Assembly: GCF_900769625.1 (NCBI RefSeq) | Contig: NZ_CAAGHK010000014.1 | Span: forward strand, 19,971 to 83,970 | Length of the DNA: 64,000 nt | Reading direction: 5' to 3' | From: an uncultured Clostridium sp. | GTDB taxonomy: Bacteria > Bacillota > Clostridia > Clostridiales > Clostridiaceae | Made by a program: the position numbers and the translations under genes | Part shown: piece by piece, positions 1 to 9,230 of the stretch | Numbering within the stretch: the first letter of the stretch is position 1 | How the letters are laid out: every line of letters begins with the position of its first letter | Notes under the pieces: generated by a model | What the model was told of the DNA's origin: nothing | Seen by the model: the letters and a program-made list of their open reading frames with translations, nothing else | The model's database searches: none

Positions 1-629
1 TTGCTATAAAGAGCAGATTAAGAACAATAATGCATATAGATAAGAACGCAAATTCAGATAATGAATATAGAATAAGAAGCTTATATTTTGATAATGTTTA
101 TGATAAAGCATTAATGGAAAAGGTTATTGGAGTTCCTAAGAGAGATAAATTCCGAATTAGATTTTATAATGATAATCATGAATTTATAAGATTAGAAAAA
201 AAATCAAAAATACGTGGTTTATGCCTTAAAGATAGTGAGCGTATTACAAAAGAGGAATGTTTAAAAGTGATTAATGGAGATATTGAATTTTTAAGGAATT
301 CAAGGAAAAAACTTTTTGTAGATTTATATGCTCAGATGAAAGGTAATTTAATGAAACCAAAAACAATTGTTGATTATACAAGAGAAGCCTACATATATCC
401 AATAGGAAATGTACGTATTACTTTTGATAAGTCAATTAGAACTGGATTGAACTGCATAAATATGTTTGATGATAAATTACCTACAATAGAATCAATAGAT
501 CATAAGTTTATTGTATTAGAAGTTAAGTTTGATGAATTTATGCCGCAGGTAATACATGACATAGTACAGGTAACAGAAAGAAGAGCAACTTCAGTATCAA
601 AATATGAAGCGGCAAGAATTTATGGATAA
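1..629 (+). CDS. VTC-domain polyphosphate polymerase (5' end outside window)
   Basis: The open frame runs in from the window edge without a stop (first in-frame codon at position 3), so the N-terminus is missing and the ATG at 30 is internal. Family features visible are the YRIRSLYFDN segment, RLEKKSK, KTIVDYTREAY, VRITFDKSIRTG and LEVKFDEFMPQVI. In the yeast VTC4 family such basic and acidic strands line a tunnel that polymerises ATP-derived phosphate into polyphosphate. The protein ends with a typical SKYEAAR segment. It is followed after 98 bases by a DUF4956 membrane protein and then a CotH-type kinase, a trio often found together in bacteria. The role in polyphosphate or phosphoryl chemistry is inferred from the domain; no substrate is shown here. 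Confidence 0.85.
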   Translation, partial: AIKSRLRTIMHIDKNANSDNEYRIRSLYFDNVYDKALMEKVIGVPKRDKFRIRFYNDNHEFIRLEKKSKIRGLCLKDSERITKEECLKVINGDIEFLRNSRKKLFVDLYAQMKGNLMKPKTIVDYTREAYIYPIGNVRITFDKSIRTGLNCINMFDDKLPTIESIDHKFIVLEVKFDEFMPQVIHDIVQVTERRATSVSKYEAARIYG

Positions 630-727
630 TATTTAGTTATATCCATAAGCATTGGGTAGAGACATAATCAAATAAGGTTAAGTATAAAAAAGAAATTGAG
701 AAAAAAGTAGTATTTAGGAGGAAGAAA

Positions 728-1417
728 ATGAATCAGACAACATTAAATTTCAGCGATATTTTTAAATCAAGTTTCGTTGAAAAAATAAGTTCAGTATCAA
801 TTTTAGATGTGTCTATAGCATTAGCATTAGCTTTTGTAATAGGATTATTTATAATGCAGGTATATAAGAAAACCTTTAAGGGAGTAATGTATTCAGAAAG
901 TTTTGGAGTATCACTGATAGCACTTTGCTTAATTACGACATTAATTATTTTAGCAGTAACATCAAATGTAGTATTATCGCTTGGTATGGTTGGTGCTCTT
1001 TCTATAGTACGTTTCAGAAGTGCAATTAAAGAGCCTATTGATATTGCATATTTATTCTGGGCAATCAGTGCAGGGATAGTAATTGGTGCAGGACTTATTC
1101 CTTTAGCAATAATAGGTTCTATCTTCATAGGATTAGTTATGATTTTATTTGTAAACAGAAAAACAACAAATAATCCTTACATATTAGTAATCAACTGTGA
1201 AGATGATAATTCAGAAAATGATGCATTAAAATTATTATCTAAGAATGTACAAAAATATAATGTTAAATCAAAAACTGTATCACCTGTTAATAGAATAGAA
1301 ATGACAGTTGAGATTGGATTAAAGAAAAACACTACAGGATTTGTTAATGAAATATCTAAAGTTAATGGAGTTTCAAATGTTGTATTAGTAAGCTATAACG
1401 GAGATTATATGTCTTAG
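728..1417 (+). CDS. DUF4956 family membrane protein
   Basis: 229 residues with a strong GGAGG site just before the ATG. The N-terminal two thirds is membrane: hydrophobic stretches at about residues 26-47, 58-80, 82-95 and 108-141. The most conserved-looking part is GMVGALSIVRFRSAIKEP followed by IDIAYLFWAISAGI, which is diagnostic of DUF4956. Residues from about 145 form a soluble, probably cytoplasmic, ferredoxin-fold-like tail. No biochemical function is established for the family. Its position between a VTC polymerase and a CotH kinase suggests that it works with them at the membrane. A terminator follows at 1467-1500, so VTC and DUF4956 probably form one transcript. Confidence 0.85.
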   Translation: MNQTTLNFSDIFKSSFVEKISSVSILDVSIALALAFVIGLFIMQVYKKTFKGVMYSESFGVSLIALCLITTLIILAVTSNVVLSLGMVGALSIVRFRSAIKEPIDIAYLFWAISAGIVIGAGLIPLAIIGSIFIGLVMILFVNRKTTNNPYILVINCEDDNSENDALKLLSKNVQKYNVKSKTVSPVNRIEMTVEIGLKKNTTGFVNEISKVNGVSNVVLVSYNGDYMS

Positions 1418-1466
1418 TTTTAGTTAGTAGTTGAAATAAAAATATACTAATAAAGAACTTTATAGA

Positions 1467-1500
1467 AACCCAGCTGGTTTATGCTAGTTGGGTTTTGTTT
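1467..1500 (+). terminator. Rho-independent terminator after the DUF4956 gene
   Basis: A 9-bp stem (1467-1475 with 1486-1494, one G-U pair) is followed by a T-rich tract. It separates the VTC/DUF4956 pair from the CotH gene. Confidence 0.75.
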
Positions 1501-1527
1501 TAGGCTTAGGAAAAGGCGGGGATAGCA

Positions 1528-3453
1528 ATGATAAAAGAAAAATATCAATGGTATATATCGATGATTACTATTTTTTTATCTGTAATATTTGTATTTGTGA
1601 TGAGTAATTTTTCAAAGGTATCCAATATATCTACTTATGGTAATACAAAAACTTTAGAGGCTGTTTTAGATAAAGAAACTGTAACAGATATAAATATAGA
1701 TATAGATAAATCAGACTGGCAGTGGCTCTTGGATAATGCATCTAATGAGGAATATAAAAGCTGTAATGTAACAATAAATGGAGTGACTTATTATAATGTA
1801 GGAATAAGACCTAAGGGGAATTCAAGTCTTTCAACAGTTGTTTCAAGCGATACAACAGACAGATACAGTTTTAAATTAAAATTTGATGAATATGTTAAGG
1901 GGCAGACTTATAATGGAATGGAAAGTATCGTTCTTAATAATATGATTGAGGACAATACTTATATGAAAGAATATATATCTTATGACTTATATGATTTTAT
2001 GGGCATAGCAGTTCCAGAAATGTCTTTCAGCAATATTAAGGTAAATAATGAAGAGTGGGGATTTTATCTTGCTATTGAAGTAATTGATGAGAGATATCTT
2101 GAAAATAATTTTGGAACTAAAGAAGGTAATCTTTATAAACCTGAAACTATGGCAATAGGAGGAAATAATGCTAAAGGCGGAAGAGTAAATCCTCCAGCAA
2201 TGGGCAACGGAAATCCACCAAATATGAATGGTGAAAATATAGACAATGGAATGCAGAATCCACCAGAACATGAAATAGAGAATCAGTCTCTAATGAATGG
2301 AGAAAATATGGGGCAGCCAGGTGCACAAATAGAACAGCAGGGAAATGGTAAAATACCAGGAGATAAGGCAAATGGCAATAAGGGACAAATGGGAGGAGGA
2401 CCTAATTCAAACAGAAAAACTGAAGGGGCTGACTTTGTATATATAGATGATGAAGTAAGCAGTTATTCAATAGTGAGAGATAGTGCTGTATTTAAAAGAA
2501 CTACAGATTCAGATTTTAAAAAAGTTATTAATATGTATAAAAACTTAAATGATGGAACAAATTTAGAAGATGTTTTAGATGTTGAAGAAGTTCTTAAATA
2601 TTTTGCAGTAAATACTTATTTAGTTAATCTGGACAGTTATTCTGGAGCAATGTACCATAATTATTATCTCTATGAGAATAATGGTGTGTGTCAGATACTT
2701 CCTTGGGATTTAAATCTTTCATTTGGAGGATTTTCAGGAATGGGAGTAAGGGGAGGAAATTCAGATTCGGGGACATCAACTATTATAAATTTCCCTATTG
2801 ATAATCCTGTATCAGGAGTATTAGAAAATATGCCATTAATAGGAAAACTATTAGAAGTTGATGAGTATAAAGAATTATATCACAGCTATTTAAATGAAAT
2901 TGCTAATAATTATTTCAATAGCGGATATTATGCTGAACTTGTAGATAAACTTGATAATCTGATAGGAGATTATGTGAAAGAAGATCCAACAGCATTCTGC
3001 ACATATGAACAGTATCAAGCATCGATACCAGAAATGATTACTTTTGGTGAAGATAGAACAAAGAGTGTTTTAGCTCAGTTAAATGGTGAGCAGCCAACAA
3101 CAACTTATGGAGATATTGAATCAACAATAAATACATCTGCATTATCATTTAAAATTGGCGGAGGAAAAGGTCCGCAGGGTGATAAAGGGAATCAGCAGGC
3201 AGAAGGAAATGCAGATAAGAATGCTGGCCAGTCTGATGATTTAGAGATGAATAATCCTATGGAACAAGAAGGGAAAGATAATAAAACTGAAAAGCAGAAT
3301 AATCAGCATAATATGAATGAGCAGGGGCAAAGAAATCCTGGAATGGAACAGAATGTTTCAAATAAAAAGAATTATTTAATTCTTGGAGGTTTATTCTGTG
3401 CTGCTGTAATTGGAACGATTGGTGTAAGTAGATTTAAAAGAAGAAAAATATAA
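1528..3453 (+). CDS. CotH-type protein kinase, membrane anchored
   Basis: 641 residues. An N-terminal membrane segment (about residues 8-28) is followed by an extracytoplasmic CotH fold: GIRPKGNSS (the RxxGN region of the family), YDLYDFMG, and the active-site-like strand LYENNGVCQILPWDLNLSFGG, with W393-D394. In CotH kinases this WDxD region holds metal-binding aspartates; here the second position is Asn. A Gly/Asn/Pro/Met-rich, low-complexity insertion at about residues 212-300 interrupts the kinase domain. A second Gln/Asn-rich linker (about 550-612) leads to a C-terminal hydrophobic segment with a basic tail and no LPxTG. B. subtilis CotH phosphorylates spore-coat proteins; the substrate here is unknown. 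The gene has its own GGCGGGG-like site and ATG. Confidence 0.85.
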   Translation: MIKEKYQWYISMITIFLSVIFVFVMSNFSKVSNISTYGNTKTLEAVLDKETVTDINIDIDKSDWQWLLDNASNEEYKSCNVTINGVTYYNVGIRPKGNSSLSTVVSSDTTDRYSFKLKFDEYVKGQTYNGMESIVLNNMIEDNTYMKEYISYDLYDFMGIAVPEMSFSNIKVNNEEWGFYLAIEVIDERYLENNFGTKEGNLYKPETMAIGGNNAKGGRVNPPAMGNGNPPNMNGENIDNGMQNPPEHEIENQSLMNGENMGQPGAQIEQQGNGKIPGDKANGNKGQMGGGPNSNRKTEGADFVYIDDEVSSYSIVRDSAVFKRTTDSDFKKVINMYKNLNDGTNLEDVLDVEEVLKYFAVNTYLVNLDSYSGAMYHNYYLYENNGVCQILPWDLNLSFGGFSGMGVRGGNSDSGTSTIINFPIDNPVSGVLENMPLIGKLLEVDEYKELYHSYLNEIANNYFNSGYYAELVDKLDNLIGDYVKEDPTAFCTYEQYQASIPEMITFGEDRTKSVLAQLNGEQPTTTYGDIESTINTSALSFKIGGGKGPQGDKGNQQAEGNADKNAGQSDDLEMNNPMEQEGKDNKTEKQNNQHNMNEQGQRNPGMEQNVSNKKNYLILGGLFCAAVIGTIGVSRFKRRKI

Positions 3454-3515
3454 GTGTATAGAAATTTAAATAATAGATAATAATATTAATGTGATAATTA
3501 CACAATAAATTCTAC

Positions 3516-3565
3516 AAAAATATCGTAATCTTTATTTTAGTTATTGATTACGATATTTTTATTTT
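3516..3565. terminator. Bidirectional terminator between convergent genes
   Basis: A perfect 15-bp inverted repeat (3516-3530 with 3546-3560) starts with five A and ends with five T. It can therefore stop both the CotH transcript on the plus strand and the zinc-ribbon gene on the minus strand. Confidence 0.85.
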
Positions 3566-3842
3566 ATATCTGGAAAGTTAAGAGTATTCCCATGAAAAAA
3601 GCTGCTACATATAAAAATATCCAAATAATTATTCCACCTAAAGTCCACATTAAGATTGTATGTGATTCAGGATTTCTTTTAATTTTAAGTATGATAAACA
3701 TACAGAGGCCAACCAGAGGAAGAAGACAGGAAGCAAATTTGGAAGCAGATGAAATACCTACATATTCATCGTTATCCATGCCACAGAAATTACACACTTT
3801 ACAATTATCAGAAATTTCACTGCCACAATATCTACATATCAA
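3564..3842 (-). CDS. Small zinc-ribbon membrane protein
   Basis: 92 residues starting at a TTG codon preceded by a GAGGTGAT ribosome site. The N-terminus has a zinc ribbon, CRYCGSEI then CNFCGMDN (two CxxC knuckles). Two hydrophobic segments follow, at about residues 38-51 and 63-88. This zinc-ribbon plus transmembrane layout is common in Firmicutes and has no defined function. The gene converges on the CotH gene and shares its terminator. It is a real gene by its start signals and motif; its role is unknown. Confidence 0.75.
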   Translation of the reverse strand: MICRYCGSEISDNCKVCNFCGMDNDEYVGISSASKFASCLLPLVGLCMFIILKIKRNPESHTILMWTLGGIIIWIFLYVAAFFMGILLTFQI

Positions 3843-4006
3843 TGAAAATCACCTCAATTACATTAATTAATTATTTATATGTATTATCGTTCATTTCAGA
3901 AAATGAGTATTATATTAAAATTATACTATTTATTTATTAAATAAAATTATTATTAGATTATTGCCATAATAAAAAGAAAAATTTACGAAAAATGTAAAAT
4001 CATTAA

Positions 4007-4035
4007 TTGACATTTAAAATGCGTTACTATATAAT
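4007..4035 (+). promoter_or_regulatory. Sigma-A promoter for the ileS leader
   Basis: TTGACA at 4007-4012 and TATAAT at 4030-4035 are separated by exactly 17 bases. This is a consensus vegetative promoter, just upstream of the T-box leader. Confidence 0.85.
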
Positions 4036-4039
4036 AATT

Positions 4040-4307
4040 ACAACAAAAGACTATGATTAGGAAAAGTATCTTAGACATTATTTTTAGAGAGTAGCTGTCT
4101 GGTGCAAAGCTATAATAAATCTGAGAGAAAATCACCTAGGAGTTGGAGGCTGAAAGGCGTTATTATAGCTGATTAAGTTGTCACGTAAGAGCCTGCGTTA
4201 AAGGATAGAGTATGTATGTATTTGAAATTAAACATTTAATTTTAGATTAAGTGTCACCTTGGGTGGTTTGCGAATTTTACTTCGTCCTGTAGGATGGAGT
4301 TTTTTTA
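4040..4307 (+). ncRNA. T-box leader of ileS (tRNA-Ile sensing)
   Basis: The leader has the AGAGAGTAGCTG start of Stem I, a GGTGCAA apical motif, and then ATC at 4131-4133 followed by ACCTAGGAGTTGG. That is the usual place of the specifier codon, and ATC reads isoleucine. The antiterminator T-box sequence lies at about 4259-4272 (TTGGGTGGTTTGCG, a variant of the consensus). An intrinsic terminator (stem 4279-4288 with 4291-4300, then T7) follows. Uncharged tRNA-Ile should favour the antiterminator and allow ileS transcription. The specifier assignment is by position and by match to the downstream gene. Confidence 0.88.
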
Positions 4308-4419
4308 CGTTTAAAATACTTTTCGAGGCATAATAATATTAAGTGTTAAATGAGAGTTAATTATTGTTTTTTATTATGATAAGCATATATACATGATAAA
4401 AATGAAAGGGGAAAATTCA

Positions 4420-7400
4420 ATGTACAATAAAGTAGACGCTTCACAAAGTACTGTGAGCAGAGAACAGGATATTGCTAAACTTTGGAAAGAAAAAGACATT
4501 ATTCAAAAGAATTTTGATGCAAATAAAGATGGAGAACATTTCACTTTCTTCGATGGACCTCCAACAGCTAATGGTAAACCACACGTTGGTCATATTTTAA
4601 CAAGAGTTATGAAAGATATCATACCAAGATATAAAGTAATGCAGGGTTATCAAGTTTTAAGAAAAGCTGGATGGGATACTCATGGTCTTCCAGTTGAACT
4701 TGAAATTGAAAAGAAGCTTGGAATTTCAGGTAAGGAACAAATCGAAGATTACGGTGTTGAAAAGTTCATCACTGAATGTAAAGACAGCGTATTTTCATAT
4801 GTAAGCCTTTGGGAAAAGATGTCTGAACAAATCGGATACTGGGTTGATATGGATGACCCATATGTAACTTACCATGACAACTATATTGAGTCTGAATGGT
4901 GGGCTTTAAAGAAATTATGGGATAAAGGACTACTATACAAGGGTCATAAAGTAATGCCTTATTGTCCAAGATGTGGAACTGCTCTTTCATCTCATGAAGT
5001 TGCTCAAGGATATAAGGATGTTAAGGATTTAACTGCAACAGCTAAATTTAAAGTTGTTGGTGAAGATAGTAAGTATATCTTAGCTTGGACAACAACTCCT
5101 TGGACTTTACCATCTAATTTAGCATTATGTATAAACAAAGCATACACTTATTGTGAAGCTAAAGTTGGCGATGAAGTATACATCTTAGCAAAAGACTTAG
5201 CAGAAAAAGTTTTAGGTGATAGAGAATATGAAATCATCAAAGAATTTAAGGGAGAAGAATTACTTGGTGTTAAATATGAACAATTAATGCCTTTTGCAAA
5301 AGTTGAAGGTAAAGCATTTGAAGTAATTCACGGAGACTACGTTACATTAACAGATGGTACTGGCATAGTACATATTGCACCAGCTTATGGTGAAGACGAT
5401 AGCTTAGTTGCTAAGAAAAATGGAATCACTTTCATCAACTTAGTAGATTCAAATGGTAACTTCGTTCCAGAAGTAACTCCATGGGCAGGAAAATTTGTTA
5501 AGAAATGTGACGAAAGCATCTGTAACTACTTAGAAGAACACAATCAGTTATTTGATAAACACAGACACATGCATTCATACCCACACTGCTGGAGATGTGA
5601 CACACCACTTCTTTACTATCCAAAAGACAGCTGGTTTGTAAGAATGACTGAAATGAGAGATAAATTACTTGAAAACAACAATAAAGTAAATTGGTATCCT
5701 GATAACATCAGAACAGGAAGATTTGGTAAGTTCCTTGAAAATGTTATTGACTGGGGTATTTCAAGAGATAGATACTGGGGAACTCCACTTCCAATATGGC
5801 AATGTGAATGTGGTCATCAAGAGTGTATTGGAAGCAGAGCTGAATTAGAAGAAAGAGCTACAACAGACTGTAAAGGAATTGAATTACACAAACCATACGT
5901 TGATGGAATTAAACTAATTTGTCCTGATTGTGGTAAGGAAATGACAAGAACTAACGAAGTTATTGACTGCTGGTTCGACTCAGGATCAATGCCGTTTGCA
6001 CAATGGCATTATCCATTTGAAAACAAAGAAAAATTTGAAAAGAACTTCCCAGCTCAATTTATCTCAGAAGCTGTTGACCAGACAAGAGGATGGTTCTATA
6101 CATTAATGGCGATATCAACATGTTTATTTGATACAAACCCATTTGAAAACTGCATAGTATTAGGTCACGTTTTAGATAAAAAGGGACTTAAGATGTCAAA
6201 ATCTAAGGGAAATGTTGTTGATCCATTTGAAGTATTAGGAAGTCAGGGAGCAGATGCTACTAGATGGCATTTCTACACTGCTAGTGCACCATGGTTACCA
6301 ACAAGATTCTCAACTGATGATGTTGCAGAAACTCAAAGAAAGTTCTTAGGAACATTATGGAATGTTTACTCATTCTACGTGTTATATGCTGATATAGATA
6401 AATTTGATCCAACACAATATGCAGATTTCGTATCTGATAATGTAATGGATAAATGGATAATTTCTAAGTTAAATACATTAATAAAGACTGTAGAAGAAAA
6501 CTTAGACGGATATAAGATAACTCAGGCTGCATTAGCTATTGAAGACTTTACAGATGAATTATCAAACTGGTATGTAAGAAGAAACAGAGCAAGATACTGG
6601 TCTCAAGAGTTAACAGACGATAAGATTGGTGCGTATGTAACATTATATAAAGTATTAACTACTATATCTAAAGTTGCAGCTCCTTTTGTACCATTTATGA
6701 CAGAAGAAATTTATCAAAACTTAGTTGTAAATCTTGATAAGAATGCACCTGAAAGTGTTCATTTATGTAAATGGCCATCAGTTGATGAAAGTGCCATAAA
6801 TCCAGAATTAGAAAAAGAAATGGATTTAGCTTATAAATTAGTTAAACTTGGAAGAAGTGCAAGAAATGCTGCTAATGTTAAAAATAGACAGCCGCTTTCA
6901 GAAATGCTTATTTCAACAAATGTTCTTCCAGAATACTATGGAGATATAGTTAAGGACGAATTAAATATTAAAAGGGTTGAACTTGGAGCAGACCTTTCTA
7001 AATACGTTAACTTTGAAATTAAACCAAACTTACCTGTATTAGGTAAAGCATATGGTAAGTTAATTCCACAAATCAGAAAAGCAATTTCTGAAAAGAATCA
7101 AATGGAATTAGCTCAAAACATTCAAAATGGCGGTACTGAAGTTATCCATGTTAATGGAACAGAAATTGAACTTACAAGTGAAAACTTACTAGTAACAATG
7201 CAGGGATTAGAAGGTTATGCATTTGCTGGTGAAGGTCACTTAGGAGTTGTTTTAGATACAACAATCACTCCAGAGCTTAGAGAAGAAGGTCATGTTAGAG
7301 AAATGATTTCTAAGATTCAAAACATGAGAAAAGATAAAGGTTTTGAAGTTGCTGATAATATCAGACTTTATGTTGCAGATAACGATATGTTAATTGATGT

Positions 7401-7533
7401 TATCAAAAAATTTGAAGATACTATCAAGAAAGAAACATTAACAGTAGAAGTTGTTTATGGAGCAGAAGCTGATTACACAGAAACAACTATTAATGGTGAA
7501 ACATTGAATATGACTGTAGAAGTTGTGAAGTAA
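4420..7533 (+). CDS. ileS: Isoleucyl-tRNA synthetase
   Basis: 1037 residues from the ATG at 4420, chosen because AAGGGGAAA lies 8 bases upstream; in-frame ATGs at 4393 and 4402 lack a site. It charges tRNA-Ile in the cytoplasm. Visible are the class I HxGH motif as HVGH (about residues 54-57), GWDTHGLPVE, a zinc-binding CPRCGTAL pair, the editing-domain WTTTPWTLPSN, and KMSKS at about 591-595. A long C-terminal anticodon-binding region follows. The length and HVGH form fit the longer, eukaryal-like IleS class (IleS2) that from general knowledge tends to be less sensitive to mupirocin; that property is inferred. Expression is controlled by the T-box immediately upstream. Confidence 0.97.
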   Translation: MYNKVDASQSTVSREQDIAKLWKEKDIIQKNFDANKDGEHFTFFDGPPTANGKPHVGHILTRVMKDIIPRYKVMQGYQVLRKAGWDTHGLPVELEIEKKLGISGKEQIEDYGVEKFITECKDSVFSYVSLWEKMSEQIGYWVDMDDPYVTYHDNYIESEWWALKKLWDKGLLYKGHKVMPYCPRCGTALSSHEVAQGYKDVKDLTATAKFKVVGEDSKYILAWTTTPWTLPSNLALCINKAYTYCEAKVGDEVYILAKDLAEKVLGDREYEIIKEFKGEELLGVKYEQLMPFAKVEGKAFEVIHGDYVTLTDGTGIVHIAPAYGEDDSLVAKKNGITFINLVDSNGNFVPEVTPWAGKFVKKCDESICNYLEEHNQLFDKHRHMHSYPHCWRCDTPLLYYPKDSWFVRMTEMRDKLLENNNKVNWYPDNIRTGRFGKFLENVIDWGISRDRYWGTPLPIWQCECGHQECIGSRAELEERATTDCKGIELHKPYVDGIKLICPDCGKEMTRTNEVIDCWFDSGSMPFAQWHYPFENKEKFEKNFPAQFISEAVDQTRGWFYTLMAISTCLFDTNPFENCIVLGHVLDKKGLKMSKSKGNVVDPFEVLGSQGADATRWHFYTASAPWLPTRFSTDDVAETQRKFLGTLWNVYSFYVLYADIDKFDPTQYADFVSDNVMDKWIISKLNTLIKTVEENLDGYKITQAALAIEDFTDELSNWYVRRNRARYWSQELTDDKIGAYVTLYKVLTTISKVAAPFVPFMTEEIYQNLVVNLDKNAPESVHLCKWPSVDESAINPELEKEMDLAYKLVKLGRSARNAANVKNRQPLSEMLISTNVLPEYYGDIVKDELNIKRVELGADLSKYVNFEIKPNLPVLGKAYGKLIPQIRKAISEKNQMELAQNIQNGGTEVIHVNGTEIELTSENLLVTMQGLEGYAFAGEGHLGVVLDTTITPELREEGHVREMISKIQNMRKDKGFEVADNIRLYVADNDMLIDVIKKFEDTIKKETLTVEVVYGAEADYTETTINGETLNMTVEVVK

Positions 7534-7552
7534 TTCAACTGATAGAAATAAT

Positions 7553-7594
7553 CTGGGAACTTAAGGGGAAACTTTGAGTTCTCAGTTTATTTTA
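7553..7594 (+). terminator. Terminator after ileS
   Basis: A 10-bp stem with two wobble pairs (7553-7562 with 7575-7584) is followed by TTTATTTT. Confidence 0.65.
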
Positions 7595-7752
7595 TATAAA
7601 AAATTTATACATTTCGAAGATATAGAGAATACTATTTAGCAAAAATGACAAAAATTAGAATGAAGATAACTATTTATTTATAGATTATTGATTTGTAATA
7701 GGATATATTAGTATAATTAAATTAACTAGAAAATTTCAAAGGAGGAATAAGG

Positions 7753-8751
7753 ATGGCTACTTCTATAAAGGATGTTGCGAGAGAAGCAGGGGTATCTATT
7801 GCAACAGTTTCTAGAGTTTTAAATGATATCGATGTAGTAAATGAAGATACAAAGAAGAAAGTACTTGATGCAATAAAGAAATTAGGCTACAGACCGAACA
7901 TTGTAGCAAGAAGTTTAAAAACTCAAAGAACAAAAACAATAGGGATTTTATTACCAGATATCTCAAATCAGTTATATCCGGAAATTGTTAGAGGAGCAGA
8001 AGACGTTTCTAACATATATGACTATAACGTAATTTTGTGTAATTCAGACCTTGATATAGATAAAGAAAAAGAATATTTAAGAGTTTTAAAAGAAAAAATG
8101 GTTGATGGTGTAATCTACATGAGTAGTTCACTTCAGGATGAAATATTAGATTTAATAAATGAACTCGATTTGAAGACTGTATTAGTAGAAACTAAAGATA
8201 AGAATGGATTATTACCAAGTGTAACTATTGATAATATTAAAGGAAGTTATGACAGCACAAAATTCCTTATAGATAAAGGAATAAAGGACATTGCATTTAT
8301 TGGTACTAGCAAAGATACTATGAATGCATGGGGTGAAAGATATATAGGATATGAAAATGCTATGAAGGAAGCAGGATTAAATATAGATTCTGATTTAGTA
8401 TATCTTAACTCAATAAAAGTTAAGACTGGATATGAAGGTATTGTTAATATTATTAACAGTGGAAAGAAGTTCTCTGGAGTTGTATGTGCATCTGACGATA
8501 TAGCAATGGGTGCTATTAATGCATTAAGAGATAATGGATTAAGTATTCCAAAAGATGTAAGCGTTATAGGTTTTAATGATAATTTTGCAGCATCAATTTT
8601 CTATCCAAAGATAACAACTATATCTCAACCGACATATGATATGGGATCTGTTGCAATGAGAATGCTTATAAAGCTTCTTAACCAGCAGGAATTAGAAAAG
8701 GCTCATTTTGTATTAGAACATGAGCTTATTGAAAGAGAAAGTACAATATAG
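7753..8751 (+). CDS. ccpA: LacI-family regulator, probable catabolite control protein CcpA
   Basis: 332 residues, GGAGG site 8 bases before ATG. The N-terminus has the LacI helix-turn-helix (IKDVAREAGVSIATVSRVL, residues 5-23) and the hinge helix YRPNIVARSLKTQ. A periplasmic-binding-protein-like core follows, with IGILLPDISNQLYPEI and the tail PTYDMGSVAMRMLIKLLN. These match B. subtilis CcpA more closely than sugar-specific LacI members, and the position next to ileS agrees with my recollection of clostridial ccpA loci. CcpA binds HPr-Ser46-P and cre operators to control carbon use. The family is certain; the CcpA identity is likely. Confidence 0.85.
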   Translation: MATSIKDVAREAGVSIATVSRVLNDIDVVNEDTKKKVLDAIKKLGYRPNIVARSLKTQRTKTIGILLPDISNQLYPEIVRGAEDVSNIYDYNVILCNSDLDIDKEKEYLRVLKEKMVDGVIYMSSSLQDEILDLINELDLKTVLVETKDKNGLLPSVTIDNIKGSYDSTKFLIDKGIKDIAFIGTSKDTMNAWGERYIGYENAMKEAGLNIDSDLVYLNSIKVKTGYEGIVNIINSGKKFSGVVCASDDIAMGAINALRDNGLSIPKDVSVIGFNDNFAASIFYPKITTISQPTYDMGSVAMRMLIKLLNQQELEKAHFVLEHELIERESTI

Positions 8752-8771
8752 TTGAAGATAGTTGAATTAGG

Positions 8772-8806
8772 AAAACACAGACCAAAAGGCCTGTGTTTTT
8801 TCTTTT
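8772..8806 (+). terminator. Terminator after ccpA
   Basis: A perfect 9-bp stem (8772-8780 with 8791-8799) is followed by a T-rich run. It lies between convergent genes, and its A-rich 5' side may help stop the opposing 62-residue gene. Confidence 0.8.
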
Positions 8807-8820
8807 AATAACTTATGTAA

Positions 8821-9009
8821 TTATATTATTCCTTCACTTTTTAATATGTCTTCTAATCTTTGAACTTTGTTTGTTAGTTTAACAAACTTTTCTCTTAATT
8901 CTTGTTTTGAAGAGTCGTTATCGATAGTAATACAAGCTTCCATTTCTTCAACAGCTTTTAAAGCTTCATCTATATCGTTTTGAGCTAATTTTAAATTGGA
9001 ATTTTTCAT
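8821..9009 (-). CDS. Small helical protein of unknown function
   Basis: 62 residues with a clear AAGGAG site 8-9 bases before ATG. The sequence is charged and almost wholly helical, with heptad-like spacing (LKLAQNDIDEALKAVEEMEA, then LREKFVKLTNKVQRLEDILK), suggesting a short coiled-coil hairpin. It has no signal peptide, membrane segment or cysteine pair. It converges on ccpA. I do not recognise a characterised family; similar small proteins occur in clostridia. Confidence 0.65.
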   Translation of the reverse strand: MKNSNLKLAQNDIDEALKAVEEMEACITIDNDSSKQELREKFVKLTNKVQRLEDILKSEGII

Positions 9010-9116
9010 AAGTTAATCTCCTTATTTCATTTATTATGTTTAATAATTATATGGTATCACTACTAATTTATAAGTTCAAGGAATATAAATTTAAAGAACA
9101 ATAATATTGAGGAGGA

Positions 9117-9230
9117 AATGATACAGTTGAAAGTTGATAATTGAAAGTTGATAGTTAAAACTTATAGTTTAAGTATATATTCATATTTATTATTAACTGA
9201 TTTATATCAATTAATAACTGTAATAAAATA
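9117..9230. repeat. Small palindromic repeat between a Shine-Dalgarno and spmA
   Basis: The segment from CAGTTGAAAG (9124) to AATAACTG (ending 9220) has CAGTT/AACTG ends and an imperfect inverted repeat containing TTGATA and AGTTAA on both arms. It sits between a strong GGAGG at 9111-9115 and the spmA ATG at 9231. AATGATA occurs on both sides (9117-9123 and 9230-9236), as a target duplication might. It belongs to the TTGATAGTTGAAAG-type family seen at four other places in this window. Confidence 0.5.

Noticed and set aside
3544..3870. 108-residue plus-strand frame
   Set aside because: It is antisense to the zinc-ribbon gene, which has CxxC motifs and a good ribosome site.
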